The position numbers and the translations under genes are program-made. A stretch of DNA of 64,000 nucleotides from Sphingobacteriaceae bacterium. Lineage in GTDB: Bacteria > Bacteroidota > Bacteroidia > B-17B0 > Aurantibacillaceae. The notes beneath the pieces were generated by a model that had not been told where the DNA came from, made no database searches, and worked only from the letters and a program-made list of their open reading frames with translations. The stretch covers positions 124,001-188,000 of the forward strand of contig JADJLA010000002.1 in assembly GCA_016705695.1 (NCBI GenBank), written 5' to 3'. This document shows, piece after piece, positions 55,526-64,000 of this stretch (within the stretch, counting starts at the first letter, position 1; each line of letters opens with the position of its first letter).

Positions 55526-55609
55526 TACTTTACAAATTAACAATTCTTAGTCCATAAGAATCCCGTTTTCTCTTTCAAAGGTGTATCCTTAGCACTAAAT
55601 TTGTTAAAT

Positions 55610-57672
55610 ATGACACGTATGGCAACAGGTTTATATTTAAGGAAACTAATTCCTTCACTTCTTATTATTTTTTGTTTTATCTCTAAAACTTCTGCACAAG
55701 AAGAGCACACCAAAGATCTGTGCAATGAGATGACCAATAAAAAAGCAATGCTTCTTTTTATGAAGGGTACTGATAAAAAGAAATACGAAAAACCGGAACG
55801 CTTAAAGTTCTTAATGGAAGCCATTGATATTGAACCCGAGTTTGCCGATGCACATTTTGCTTTAGCGCACGAGATCATGGTGCGTTGTATGTTGGAAAAC
55901 AAACCTTACACACCTACCGTTCCTTTTTACATGGCCGCGATCAAATATTGCCCGCAAATACATAGCGAAGCGTATTATTATATTGGCACTTCGTATTACG
56001 AAGAATTTAAAAATGACTCGGCCATTCGTTATTTTGAACTCTTCCTGAATTTTAAAGATGAAGATGCAAGTAAGTTCGCGAAAGACTACGATCAACAACG
56101 CATCAATGCCAAAGGCATGAAAAAGAATGCGTAAAAGATAAACAACTCAAGAAAGCAGTGCCCTTTGATCCTAAAGTTGTACGTGGTGTTTCAACCGAGC
56201 GTGATGAATACTTGGCTTACGTAACTCCCGATGATAAATACGCTATGTACGTTCGAAAAATGCCAAAAAAAGAATTGAAAGCATATCAAACCGATAAAGA
56301 GGTGGAAGTGTTCATGGTTTCAAAGCGAGATAATACAGGTGTATTTTCTAAAGGAGATCTGATGTATTATCCTTTCAATGAAGGCGAAGATAATCAAGGC
56401 GGTTGTACCATTTCAATCGATAATAAACATTTATATTTTGCAATGATGAAGAACGAAGGTGGCATGCAACCAAATATAGATCTTTATGTTTGTCATGCGC
56501 AAACGGATGTGTTCAATGAAGAATGGGGTCCAATAAGCAAACTTCCTCCACCGGTAAATGATCCGAAATTTTGGGATAGTCAACCAACTATTGCGGCCGA
56601 TGGCTTAACACTTTATTTTGCAAGCGACAGACCGGGTGGTTATGGCGGCATTGATATCTATGTAACACATAAGAATCCTAAAAACGGTCAATGGAGCGTG
56701 CCCGAAAATCTTGGCCCGGGTGTAAATACAGATAAAAACGAGAAGACCCCATTTATACATAGCGATAGTGAAACTTTATATTTTAGCAGTAACGGACATT
56801 ATGGTTTTGGTAACTACGATATTTTTTATGTGCGCAAGGATATTAAAGGTAAATGGGATGATGCTGTAAATATTGGCGGGCCAATTAATAGCGTTGGCGA
56901 AGACGCTTGTTTTTTTGTGAGTAGAGATGCAAAGACTGGTTACTTTTCTTGCTTTGATGAAGGCAAAGTAAAAGGATTAGGCGTTGGCCGTTATGACCTA
57001 TATAGCTTTCCTTTATACAAAGAGGCTCGTCCGCAAACTATGGATTTCTTTTTTGGTAAAGCGAAAGATCAAAATGGTGAGCCGGTAGTTGGGGCGGTGG
57101 TAGAGATCCACAATACAGTAACTAAAGAAAAAACAAACGCTGTTGTAGATAGCCTCACCGGAAATTTTATGGGTGTGGTCAACAAAGAAAAATTTGAGAA
57201 TTTTACTATTACCGTAAAAAAAGATAGCGTGGCATTTAACTCAACCTTAGTGGATGCAAAAAAATTAGCAGCTAATCCAACAAGTACAGCTGCGCCAATT
57301 GTAGTGATTGTTCAGAAAGCAGAAAAAGGACAAAGTTTTGTGATTGATAATTTAACTTATAAAACCAACAGCGCCGAAATTGCCGACGAAAGTAAAGTTG
57401 TTTTAAAAGCATTTGCAATTTACTTACTCGACAATCCAAATATGCATGTAGAGATCCAAGGTCATACTGATAATGTTGGTAATCCAAAAGACAATGAGGC
57501 CCTGAGTAGCAATCGTGCATACTCAGTAAAATCTTTTTTAGAAGAACATAAAGTTCCCGGTAAGCGCATCACTGCGCAAGGTTTTGGTCCTAACAAACCA
57601 ATTGCCGATAATAAAACAGAGGTTGGAAGAGCTAAGAACAGAAGGACAGAGTTTTTGATATTGGAGGATTAA
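55610..57672 (+). CDS. PorE-like OmpA-family protein: TPR, beta-propeller, OmpA (one frameshift)
   Basis: Two adjacent frames are one gene. Frame 1 (to 56134) gives a signal peptide (ends KTSAQ) and TPR-like helices (AIDIEPEFADAHFALAHEIM, YYYIGTSYYEEFKNDSAIRYF). Frame 2 gives VPFDPKVVRGVSTERDEY, PD40-type propeller repeats (LYFASDRPGGYGGIDIYV, LYFSSNGHYGFGNYDIFYV), a small carboxypeptidase-regulatory-like domain and a C-terminal OmpA domain (VEIQGHTDNVGN, AQGFGPNKP). Adding one A to the A5 run at 56120-56124 joins them (GMKKECVKDKQLKK). The domain order is that of PorE, which anchors the T9SS PorL-PorM motor to peptidoglycan, though paralogues are frequent. The -7-like box TAAATTTG (55596-55603) ends 6 nt before the ATG; the next ATG is 55619. 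Confidence 0.82.
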
Positions 57673-57674
57673 GA

Positions 57675-57771
57675 TTTTTAACCACGAAGGGCCCTAAGAA
57701 GGACTATGATCACGAAGAAAGTTCAATCATCGTGTGCTTCGTGAAAAAACTTTGTGTTCTTCGTGGTTAAA
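57675..57771. repeat. Palindromic repeat, family 5 (CACGAAG type)
   Basis: The arms TTTAACCACGAAG and CTTCGTGGTTAAA form the ends, and inner CACGAAG / CTTCGTG units continue the pairing. It lies between convergent genes and may also act as a bidirectional terminator. Confidence 0.85.
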
Positions 57772-57799
57772 CCTGTGTTGAGCTTGCCGAAGAATGCTA

Positions 57800-58717
57800 C
57801 TACTTCGCTTTCACTTTAAACGCCTTGTCGATCTGTTTCCAATCAATTTTATCGAAGAACAATTTTATGGATTCATCATGACCAACCAATTCAATGATCA
57901 CATGATCTATACGCGTTAAAGAATTCGCTTCCTTATTGGGATAGGCCGTTAAACGATATTCTTGGGTTCCATCTGTCATTCCCTTTGAGAAATCTATATC
58001 CTTTACGGAACCAATTACAATGTATACCGCATTCTTTTGAAAACGAATATCACTTTGATCCAGGTCCATTGCATCAATAGCACGGAACCATATAGAATCA
58101 TTGCGTTTATATACCTTGTGTGGCGTTTTTAATGTTGTTTTCCAATCCAATTCCTTGTATTCTGAAATAGAAGTGGTGCGCAGCATATCGTTAATATGGA
58201 TCCCAATGGTCATACGAGGAGGATTGTTCTCGTACTTTTGTACTTTTATTTGATACTCGCGTGTATTTCCTTCTCCTACCTGGGGCTGATACAAACTATC
58301 GTTCTTATTCATCATATATTGGAACAATGGATGTGCCTTAGCGGGCTGGAACACATTGTTCAATACAAAACGTTGCGGCAGATTTTTCTCATCGTCTTTT
58401 TTTGTTCTAAACAAACCGTCCTCGTATTGATCACCATATTTCCAATCATACTTACGCTTCCAGTTCGGACTATTGATCCAACCTACATCAATTCCATTCA
58501 TTAAAAACTCACATGATGTTTTATAAAACACATATTCTTTTGGTACAACCAGCGGGCGCACCAATTTTTTTTCTGCGCCGTAATAACTTACTGATGTTAC
58601 ACCCTGAACAGTACCCGTTTCGGCCACCGATCGATCAGAAAAATCCATGTTCTTCGGAAATTGCGAAAACGTAAAGGTTGTAATAAGGAGAAAAAAGGAT
58701 GTATTTAAAATTCTCAT
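57800..58717 (-). CDS. Exported protein of unknown function
   Basis: This 305-residue protein has a signal peptide (MRILNTSFFLLITTFTFSQ). The mature protein is Tyr/Lys/Asp-rich, beta-type with a central VYIVIGSVKDIDFSKGMTDGTQEYRL segment and a C-terminal IELVGHDESIKLFFDKIDWKQIDKAF. I recognise no family. It is transcribed divergently from arsR across a 205-nt region, but nothing links it to arsenic. Confidence 0.7.
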   Translation of the reverse strand: MRILNTSFFLLITTFTFSQFPKNMDFSDRSVAETGTVQGVTSVSYYGAEKKLVRPLVVPKEYVFYKTSCEFLMNGIDVGWINSPNWKRKYDWKYGDQYEDGLFRTKKDDEKNLPQRFVLNNVFQPAKAHPLFQYMMNKNDSLYQPQVGEGNTREYQIKVQKYENNPPRMTIGIHINDMLRTTSISEYKELDWKTTLKTPHKVYKRNDSIWFRAIDAMDLDQSDIRFQKNAVYIVIGSVKDIDFSKGMTDGTQEYRLTAYPNKEANSLTRIDHVIIELVGHDESIKLFFDKIDWKQIDKAFKVKAK

Positions 58718-58873
58718 AGATATAATTTCAAGCTTAGATTATAAATATAATCGTTTTTTTTGTTTTAGAAGTTAGGGCTAATTAACAGCTTATAAACTAT
58801 TGCAAATTAGCTATATACAGCACATTCTAACCTATTCGTTAATTGCCATTTTCAAAATTTTAACGCTCCTTGA

Positions 58874-58910
58874 TTTGCTTGTTCAATATATCTATCGTAA
58901 TTTTACGATA
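58874..58910 (+). promoter_or_regulatory. ars promoter overlapped by an 18-bp palindromic operator
   Basis: TTTG (58874-58877), a 20-nt spacer, TAATTTTA (58898-58905). The -7 box lies inside the perfect palindrome TATCGTAA-TT-TTACGATA (58893-58910). Binding there by ArsR would occlude the -7 box, the classical layout of ArsR autorepression. Confidence 0.65.
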
Positions 58911-58922
58911 TAATTAAACATA

Positions 58923-59251
58923 ATGGGATCAACCAAATCAGAAGAATTTAGTGTTAAGGACAATAAAATTGCTCGCTATGCAAAGGCACTGGGCCACCCT
59001 GCACGAATCGCCATATTGGAAGTATTAATCAAAGAAGGATTCTTGTATCTGCGGCGATATCGTGGATGAACTTCCCCTTTCGCAAAGCACGGTTTCACAG
59101 CATTTAAAGGAATTAAAAGATGCAGGACTAATTAAAGGAACTATTGAAGGTGCTAAAGTATGTTACTGTATTGACGAAAAAGAATGGGCCAAGGCAAAAA
59201 CTTATCTGAGTACATTTTTCAATTCTCTCACCAAAAGGAAAATGCTGCTAA
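58923..59251 (+). pseudogene. arsR: ArsR-family metalloregulator (two frameshifts)
   Basis: A winged-helix ArsR repressor is readable across three frames. Frame 0 from the ATG at 58923 gives IARYAKALGHPARIAILEVLIKEG. After one extra T near 59040, the metal-site helix SCICGDIVDELPLSQ appears, then STVSQHLKELKDAGLIKG and the wing AKVCYCIDEKEW. One extra A near 59232 obscures the C-terminal end, which would otherwise read KGKCC and stop at 59251, like many ars-operon ArsR proteins ending in paired cysteines. The Cys pair CIC fits arsenite sensing. As written the gene is broken; read as two consensus errors it is intact. Confidence 0.8.
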
Positions 59252-59299
59252 AAATTAAAAAAAAACTAATCATCGTTAAATTCAGAAAAACTTAAAAAC

Positions 59300-59770
59300 A
59301 TGAAACTATCAGAATTTAAAACCAACTGAACTCTATAGTGAGTTAAACTTCCAATTACCAAGCGGAGATCTTGTTCCACAACACTTCCATGTAACTGAAG
59401 TTGGACAAGTAACTAAACATTTTATTGATTGCGGAGGAACTGTTCGCAACGAAAAAGCTGTGAATTTTCAATTATGGGAAGCAAATGATTTTGATCATCG
59501 CCTTGCGCCCAAAAAATTAAACGATATTATTGCCTTATCAGAAAAAGTACTGGGAGTTGAAGACGCTGAAATAGAAGTAGAATATCAAAGCGACACCATT
59601 GGAAAGTACGGAGTAGAATTCAACGGTAAGAATTTTACATTAACACAAAAACAAACCGCTTGCTTGGCAAGTGATGCGTGTGGCATTCCTCCCGAAAAAC
59701 AAAAAGCAAAATTATCGGGAATCTTAATTCACAATCAAGTTGCTGTACTCCGGGAGGTAAATGCTGTTAA
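59300..59770 (+). pseudogene. DUF6428 family protein of the ars operon (two frameshifts)
   Basis: DUF6428 proteins are small and found in Bacteroidota ars operons. Rejoined, the sequence runs MKLSEFKPTELYSELNFQL, VPQHFHVTEVGQVTKHFIDCGG, VNFQLWEANDFDHRLAPKKL, and ends SQSSCCTPGGKCC. The first break (extra A in 59318-59321) separates the ATG from the rest; the second (short G run at 59716-59718) hides the Cys-rich end. The His and Cys pattern suggests metal or arsenite binding (inference). No enzymatic reaction is known for the family. Confidence 0.75.
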
Positions 59771-59790
59771 TTTATGATGTACGTGCCACT

Positions 59791-60395
59791 ATGCCAATTG
59801 TTCCAGATAACGTAGAAGCGGGTTGGAAATTCAACAGTATCAAAACCGTAAAATTTCTCACTTGAAAAATATCTGATTATATAAGTAAAATACTTAAATC
59901 CCGCAAAGAGGTTAATCTGGTTTATATATGTACACACAACTCAAGGCGCAGTCACTTTGGGCAAATATGGGCAAAAGTTGCAAACGTATACTATAACATA
60001 CCACACGTGACTACTTTTTCTGGCGGCACAGAAGCCACTGCTTTTAATGGTAATGCCATCAAAGCATTAGAAAGGGTTGGTTTTGATATAAAAGCTAATA
60101 ACAATGAAAAGAATCCGAGCTACCATGTTATGTATGACGAAAGTTTGCCTCCTATTCTTGCTTTTCTTAAACATACGACGATGCGAATAATCCTAAAAAG
60201 GAATTTGCCGCTATAATGACGTGCAGTGACGCTGAAGAGAACTGTCCTTTTATACCAGGAGTTGACCTTAGAATAGGAACAACCTACGATGACCCAAAAG
60301 CGTTTGACAATACCCCGCTTCAGGATAGTAAATACGATGAGCGTTGTAAACAAATTGCACTTGAAACCCTTTACGTTTTTTCCAAAGTAAAATAA
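59791..60395 (+). pseudogene. Low-molecular-weight phosphatase-like arsenate reductase (several frameshifts)
   Basis: The LMW-PTP/thioredoxin-type arsenate reductase fold is recognisable: VNLVYICTHNSRRSHFGQIWAKV with the nucleophile Cys in a CX5R loop, TFSGGTEATAFNGNAIKAL, then after a break near 60160 TYDDANNPKKEFAAIMTCSD, EENCPFIPG and a C-terminal LETLYVFSKV. Breaks near 59823, 59865-59869 and 60160 are all consistent with single-base indels. The protein reduces arsenate to arsenite, with resolving cysteines perhaps in MTCSD and ENCPF. The start (ATG 59791) is tentative because the N-terminal region is disrupted. Confidence 0.75.
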
Positions 60396-60400
60396 ATTAT

Positions 60401-61476
60401 ATGTCGAATACAAATTGCGCTCCGGCAGCCAACAGGAAAAAATTAAGTTTTTTAGATAGTTATTTAACCCTGTGGATCTTTTCTGCCATGTTCATTGGCG
60501 TTTCTATTGGTTATTTTGTGCCCTCTACCGCAACCTTCATTAATTCGATGTCGAGCGGCACAACCAATATCCCCTTAGCCATTGGTTTGATCTTAATGAT
60601 GTATCCTCCTTTAGCCAAAGTACGATACGAAAAAATTCCACAGATATTTAAAAACATAAAGTTAGTACTCATGTCTTTATTTATTACATGGGTTATTGCA
60701 CCTTTTTTCATGTTTATTCTTTCCTATATTTTTTTAAAAGACTATCCTGAATACATGACTGGCTTAATTTTAATTGGCATTGCTCCTTGCATTGCCATGG
60801 TTATTGTGTGGAATGAATTAGCAGATGGTAATCGCGAATACATTGCAGGTTTAGTTGGTATTAATAGTATTCTACAAGTCTTACTTTTTTCCGCATACTC
60901 GTATTTCTACTTAACTAAAATGCCAGCTGTGTTCGGAATGAAGAGTTTAGACATTGCTATCACGATGTCGCAAATAGCGGAAAGTGTTTTTATTTATTTA
61001 GGCATTCCTTCTTGGCAGGAATTATTAGTAGATACACGCTAATCAAATTAAAAGGTGAAGAGTGGTATCAACAAAAGTATATTCCTTTTATTTCCCCAAT
61101 CACTTTAGTGGCTTTACTATTTACCATTATCGTAATGTTTAGTTTAAAAGGAGAGTTAATCGTACAAATTCCAATAGATGTTATTCGTATTGCTATCCCT
61201 TTAGTGATATACTTTGCCGTGATGTTTGTGATCACTTTTTTTATTGCTAAAAAATTAGGGGCAGATTATTCAACGAATGCGGCTTTAGCATTTACTGCAA
61301 CTGGTAATAATTTTGAATTAGCCATTGCAGTAGCGATTGGTGTTTTTGGTATTAATAGCGGACAAGCCTTTGCTGGCGTTATTGGTCCTTTAGTAGAAGT
61401 TCCTGCATTAATTGCCTTAGTAAAACTCGCTTTTTGGTTTAGAAAAAAGTATTATCCATCCAACTTTAAAAAATAA
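60401..61476 (+). CDS. acr3: ACR3-family arsenite efflux permease (one frameshift)
   Basis: This polytopic membrane protein with about ten spans exports arsenite. Family marks are IPLAIGLILMMYPPLAKVRYE, IGIAPCIAMVIVWNELADGNREY (the conserved Cys) and, in the second frame, FTATGNNFELAIAVAIGVFGINSGQAFAGVIGPLVEVPALIAL. The frame breaks near 61009 (one T missing; restoring it gives YLGIPFLAGIISRY). The rejoined length, about 358 residues, is normal for ACR3. The next gene starts 1 nt after its stop, so the two are coupled. Confidence 0.9.
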
Positions 61477-61477
61477 C

Positions 61478-61979
61478 ATGAAAGGAAAGATCAATCTGAC
61501 AACACTTACAGGCGGCATAACTTCTGCTGCACCTATTTTATTATCCTGCTGCAAAGGTGGCCTGTATTGGCGTTTGCGCAAGCCCGGTTGCTTCACTGTT
61601 CGGAATTTCGTCGGCCACATTAGCTAGTTTACCAATTGTACCAGCCCTAGAGCCTATATTAATTGCAATAAGTGCAGTGTCGTTCACAATTTCATATTAT
61701 TCTTTATACGTTTTACCAAAGTTTAATTGTAATGCCGATGGCAGTTGCGAGTGTGCACCAAGCGAAAAAGAAATTCGCAGAGCCAAACTAAACAAATTTG
61801 TATTTTGGTTTGGACTTATAGCCAGCATTGGTTTCTTAAGTTATTTTGAAGTTCAAAAATACAATGCTGCTTCTGCAAATTCAACCGAATGTGCAACTTC
61901 AAGTTGTGCCCCCGGCGAATGCGAAGAAGAAACAGATGAAGCCTGTTGTGCCGGTGATTCTATAGAATGTTCTAAGTAA
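61478..61979 (+). CDS. Cys-rich MerT-like membrane protein in the ars operon (one frameshift)
   Basis: The rejoined product, about 167 residues, starts LTTLTGGITSAAPILLSCCKVACIGVC, with a vicinal CC pair in the first span as in MerT-type mercury importers. Three spans follow, with a loop CNADGSCECAPSEKE. The tail is acidic and Cys-rich (ATSSCAPGECEEE, EACCAG). One extra G at 61556-61557 disrupts the frame. It is not a standard ars-operon protein known to me. It may take up, export or chaperone thiophilic metal(loid)s. The 1-nt gap after ACR3 argues that it works with it. Confidence 0.7.
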
Positions 61980-62023
61980 TTGTTAAAATAATTCGCTATT
62001 AGCTAAAACAAAAATAACGCACA

Positions 62024-62054
62024 TTTGAAAAGCCCATATAATTTCGTAAATTTG
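62024..62054 (+). promoter_or_regulatory. Promoter of the His-rich protein/RND unit
   Basis: TTTG at 62024-62027, a 19-nt spacer and TAAATTTG at 62047-62054. It matches the consensus exactly. The GTG start codon lies only 4 nt beyond the box, predicting a leaderless message. Confidence 0.72.
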
Positions 62055-62058
62055 GTTT

Positions 62059-62469
62059 GTGAAAAAGTTGGTGACCATATTTTTATTATTACAAGTGTGT
62101 ACCAATAATGCATTTGCTGAAGAATTAGTTAAAATCCCAAGATTATTTACCCATTATCATCATCACTCGCAAGAACACAAAGACATTACCAATTTCTGGG
62201 ATTTCATTCACAAACATTATTCCGATCATCACGAAGCCAATAAGCACTCAAGCGGACACGATAACGAGGATAACGATTGTAATCTTCCTTTTAAACATTG
62301 CGATAACTGCTCTGTAAATACTCATTTTTCAGCTATAGGATTTATTCCCAATTACATAAACGCGAACCGCGCAATCTTCAGCATTGAGAAAACAATCTTC
62401 AATTCAGAGAATAATAGAATTGAAAGTTTGAATCCATGCAACATCTGGCAACCGCCAAAGTTCAGTTAA
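62059..62469 (+). CDS. Exported His-rich protein upstream of an RND metal pump
   Basis: This 136-residue protein has a signal peptide (ends NNAFA) and a GTG start at 62059. The mature part has clustered histidines (HYHHHSQEHKD, HKHYSDHHEANKHSSGHD) followed by a CNLPFKHCDNC segment. This is typical of small periplasmic metal-binding proteins encoded with CusA/CzcA pumps. It may buffer or hand over metal to the pump (inference). The RND gene starts about 90 nt downstream, on the same strand. Confidence 0.75.
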   Translation: MKKLVTIFLLLQVCTNNAFAEELVKIPRLFTHYHHHSQEHKDITNFWDFIHKHYSDHHEANKHSSGHDNEDNDCNLPFKHCDNCSVNTHFSAIGFIPNYINANRAIFSIEKTIFNSENNRIESLNPCNIWQPPKFS

Positions 62470-62555
62470 TTATTTATTTTGAATGCCTACTTCTTAGGCA
62501 TAAGCCTTTAGCATAAGATCGCTGAAGTATTCATTAATAACATTAATTGATATGT

Positions 62556-64000
62556 ATGTTCAACAAAATAATTGAGTTCTCCATAAAGAACAAATTGATA
62601 GTGGGCCTTTTCATCCTGGCCCTCATTGGTTACGGTAGTTACCAGGTTACACAACTTCCTATTGATGCTGTTCCCGACATTACCGATAATCAAGTACAGG
62701 TAATAACTGTTACACCTTCATTAGGCGCACCCGATGTAGAGCGTTTAATTACATTTCCAATTGAACAAGCCAATCGCAACATTCCCGGATTGAAAAAAAT
62801 TCGCAGCTTCTCGCGTTTTGGATTGTCACTCATCACAATTGTATTTAATGATGACGTGGACATTTATTGGGCTAGGCAGCAAGTTACCGAACGTTTAAAA
62901 ATTGCAGAGCAAGAAATTCCTCAGGGAATTGGTTCTCCTGAATTAGCGCCAGTAACAACAGGTTTAGGTGAGATCTATCAATACGTTTTAAAAGCTAAAC
63001 GAGGTTACGAAACTAAATATAGCGCAACTGAACTACGCACTATTCAGGATTGGATCGTAAAAAGACAATTGACAGGAGTGAAAGGAGTTGCCGATGTGAG
63101 CAGCTTTGGTGGATTGGTAAAACAATACGAAGTTGCCATTAATCCAAATGATCTCAAATCACATAACCTAACCCTAAATGATGTATTTACTGCTTTGGAA
63201 AAAAATAATGAAAATACCGGCGGAGCATACATTGAGAAAGCTTCTACCGTTCTATTTATTCGCTCCGAAGGTTTGATCGGTAGCTTAGAAGATATCAAAA
63301 AATAGTTGTAAAAATACTGAGAATGGAACGCCGCTTTTAATTAATGATATTGCTAAAGTTAAGATCGGTAATGCCACGCGTTATGGCGCTATGACATATA
63401 ATGATGAGGGTGAAGTTGCAGGCGCAGTGGTAATGATGCTTAAAGGTGATAATAGCAGCCAGGTGATCAAAGATGTAAAAGAAAAGATAAATCAAATTCA
63501 AAATAATCTTCCTGAAGGTGTAGAGATAGAACCATTTTTAGATAGAACAAAAATGGTAAATAGTGCTATTGACACCGTTGTAAAGAACTTGATCGAAGGA
63601 GCATTGATCGTGATCGTCATATTAGTTTTGTTTCTTGGCAATTTAAGGGCAGGTATCATAGTTGCCTCGGTGATCCCTTTATCCATGCTGTTTGCCATTA
63701 TCATGATGAATATGTTTGGCGTGAGTGGAAATTTGATGAGTTTAGGCGCCTTAGATTTTGGTCTTATTGTTGACGGAGCAGTAATTATTGTAGAAGCGTG
63801 TATGTTTCAATTACACATTTCTAATCAAAAAACTGTTTCGCAAATACAAATGGACGATATTGTTTACAAAACTTCCACTCGCATGCGCAGCGCCACCGTG
63901 TTTGGGGTATTGATCATTCTTGCCGTTTATTTACCAATTTTTAGCTTAGAAGGAATAGAAGGAAAAATGTTCAAGCCTATGGCCCAAACTGTGGCGTTTG
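62556..64000 (+). CDS. CusA/CzcA-type heavy-metal RND efflux pump, N-terminal half (one frameshift, cut by window)
   Basis: ATG at 62556 starts the first membrane helix (MFNKIIEFSIKNKLIVG). Recognisable marks are LPIDAVPDITDNQVQVIT, ERLITFPIEQANRNIPGLKKIRS, and, after the break, LDRTKMVNSAIDTVVKNL and LGALDFGLIVDGAVIIVE. The last is the proton-relay signature of the HME-RND subfamily (metal-specific, DFGxxxDGAV). The A6 run at 63297-63302 lacks one A; restoring it gives DIKKIVVKNTENG. About 480 residues are in the window. The gene continues beyond 64000. Confidence 0.9.

Noticed and set aside
57675..57771. Plain rho-independent terminator between convergent genes
   Set aside because: The arms are longer and more iterated than in terminators elsewhere in the window, so I list it as a repeat. 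A terminator function is still possible.

Overview
The window is AT-rich DNA from a member of the Bacteroidota, probably an environmental Flavobacteriales/Chitinophagales-type lineage. The reasons are: five surface proteins ending in type IX secretion (T9SS) type A sorting domains; a T9SS plug protein and a PorE-like OmpA protein; two stand-alone proteins that look like the C-terminus of the gliding/T9SS protein GldM; promoters of the Bacteroidota type (TTTG, about 20 nt, TAnnTTTG); and many Bacteroidota-typical families (DUF5103, DUF6268, UMF1 permease, START-like, DUF6428). Species cannot be named from the sequence.

Layout. 0-6 kb: the end of a T9SS cargo gene, a 3-hydroxyacyl-CoA dehydrogenase, two tandemly duplicated lipoproteins, an HTTM membrane protein, a methyltransferase and a START-like protein with a histone-H1-like tail. 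6-16 kb: tRNA-Met(CAU), secreted C10 and M1 peptidases, a YjjG-type HAD phosphatase, glutamate dehydrogenase, PlsY and the T9SS plug protein. 16-19 kb: a small exported protein bracketed by two 203-bp palindromic repeats, a radical SAM protein of the PA0069/SplB-like family, and QueG. 19.5-22 kb: a class III polyhydroxyalkanoate synthase pair (phaE, phaC). 22.6-28.7 kb: a five-gene unit (DUF2147, outer-membrane barrel, permease, acyltransferase, acyl-CoA ligase) bracketed by inverted copies of another palindromic repeat. 29-36 kb: a giant parallel-beta-helix adhesin. 36-58 kb: mainly housekeeping and cell-surface genes (ABC-F, acyl-CoA carboxylase beta, serine dehydratase, SPFH protein, CotH protein, PorE-like protein) with many small exported proteins. 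58.7-64 kb: an arsenic/metal resistance island (arsR, DUF6428, LMW-PTP arsenate reductase, ACR3, a Cys-rich MerT-like protein, then a His-rich protein and a CusA-type RND pump running off the end).

Three things stand out. First, several unrelated families of intergenic palindromes occur, and three of them come in pairs that bracket a gene or operon. Second, at least eight monocistronic or first genes have the promoter -7 box only 3-6 nt from the start codon, which predicts leaderless mRNAs. Third, the resistance island carries about ten single-base indels in about 4.3 kb, against three indels and one nonsense codon in the remaining 59 kb. Nearly all fall in short homopolymers, so consensus error near a contig end is at least as likely as real decay. 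I did not find a clear undescribed defence or biosynthetic system. The paired palindrome cassettes, the orphan GldM-C proteins and the H1-tailed START protein are the best leads.
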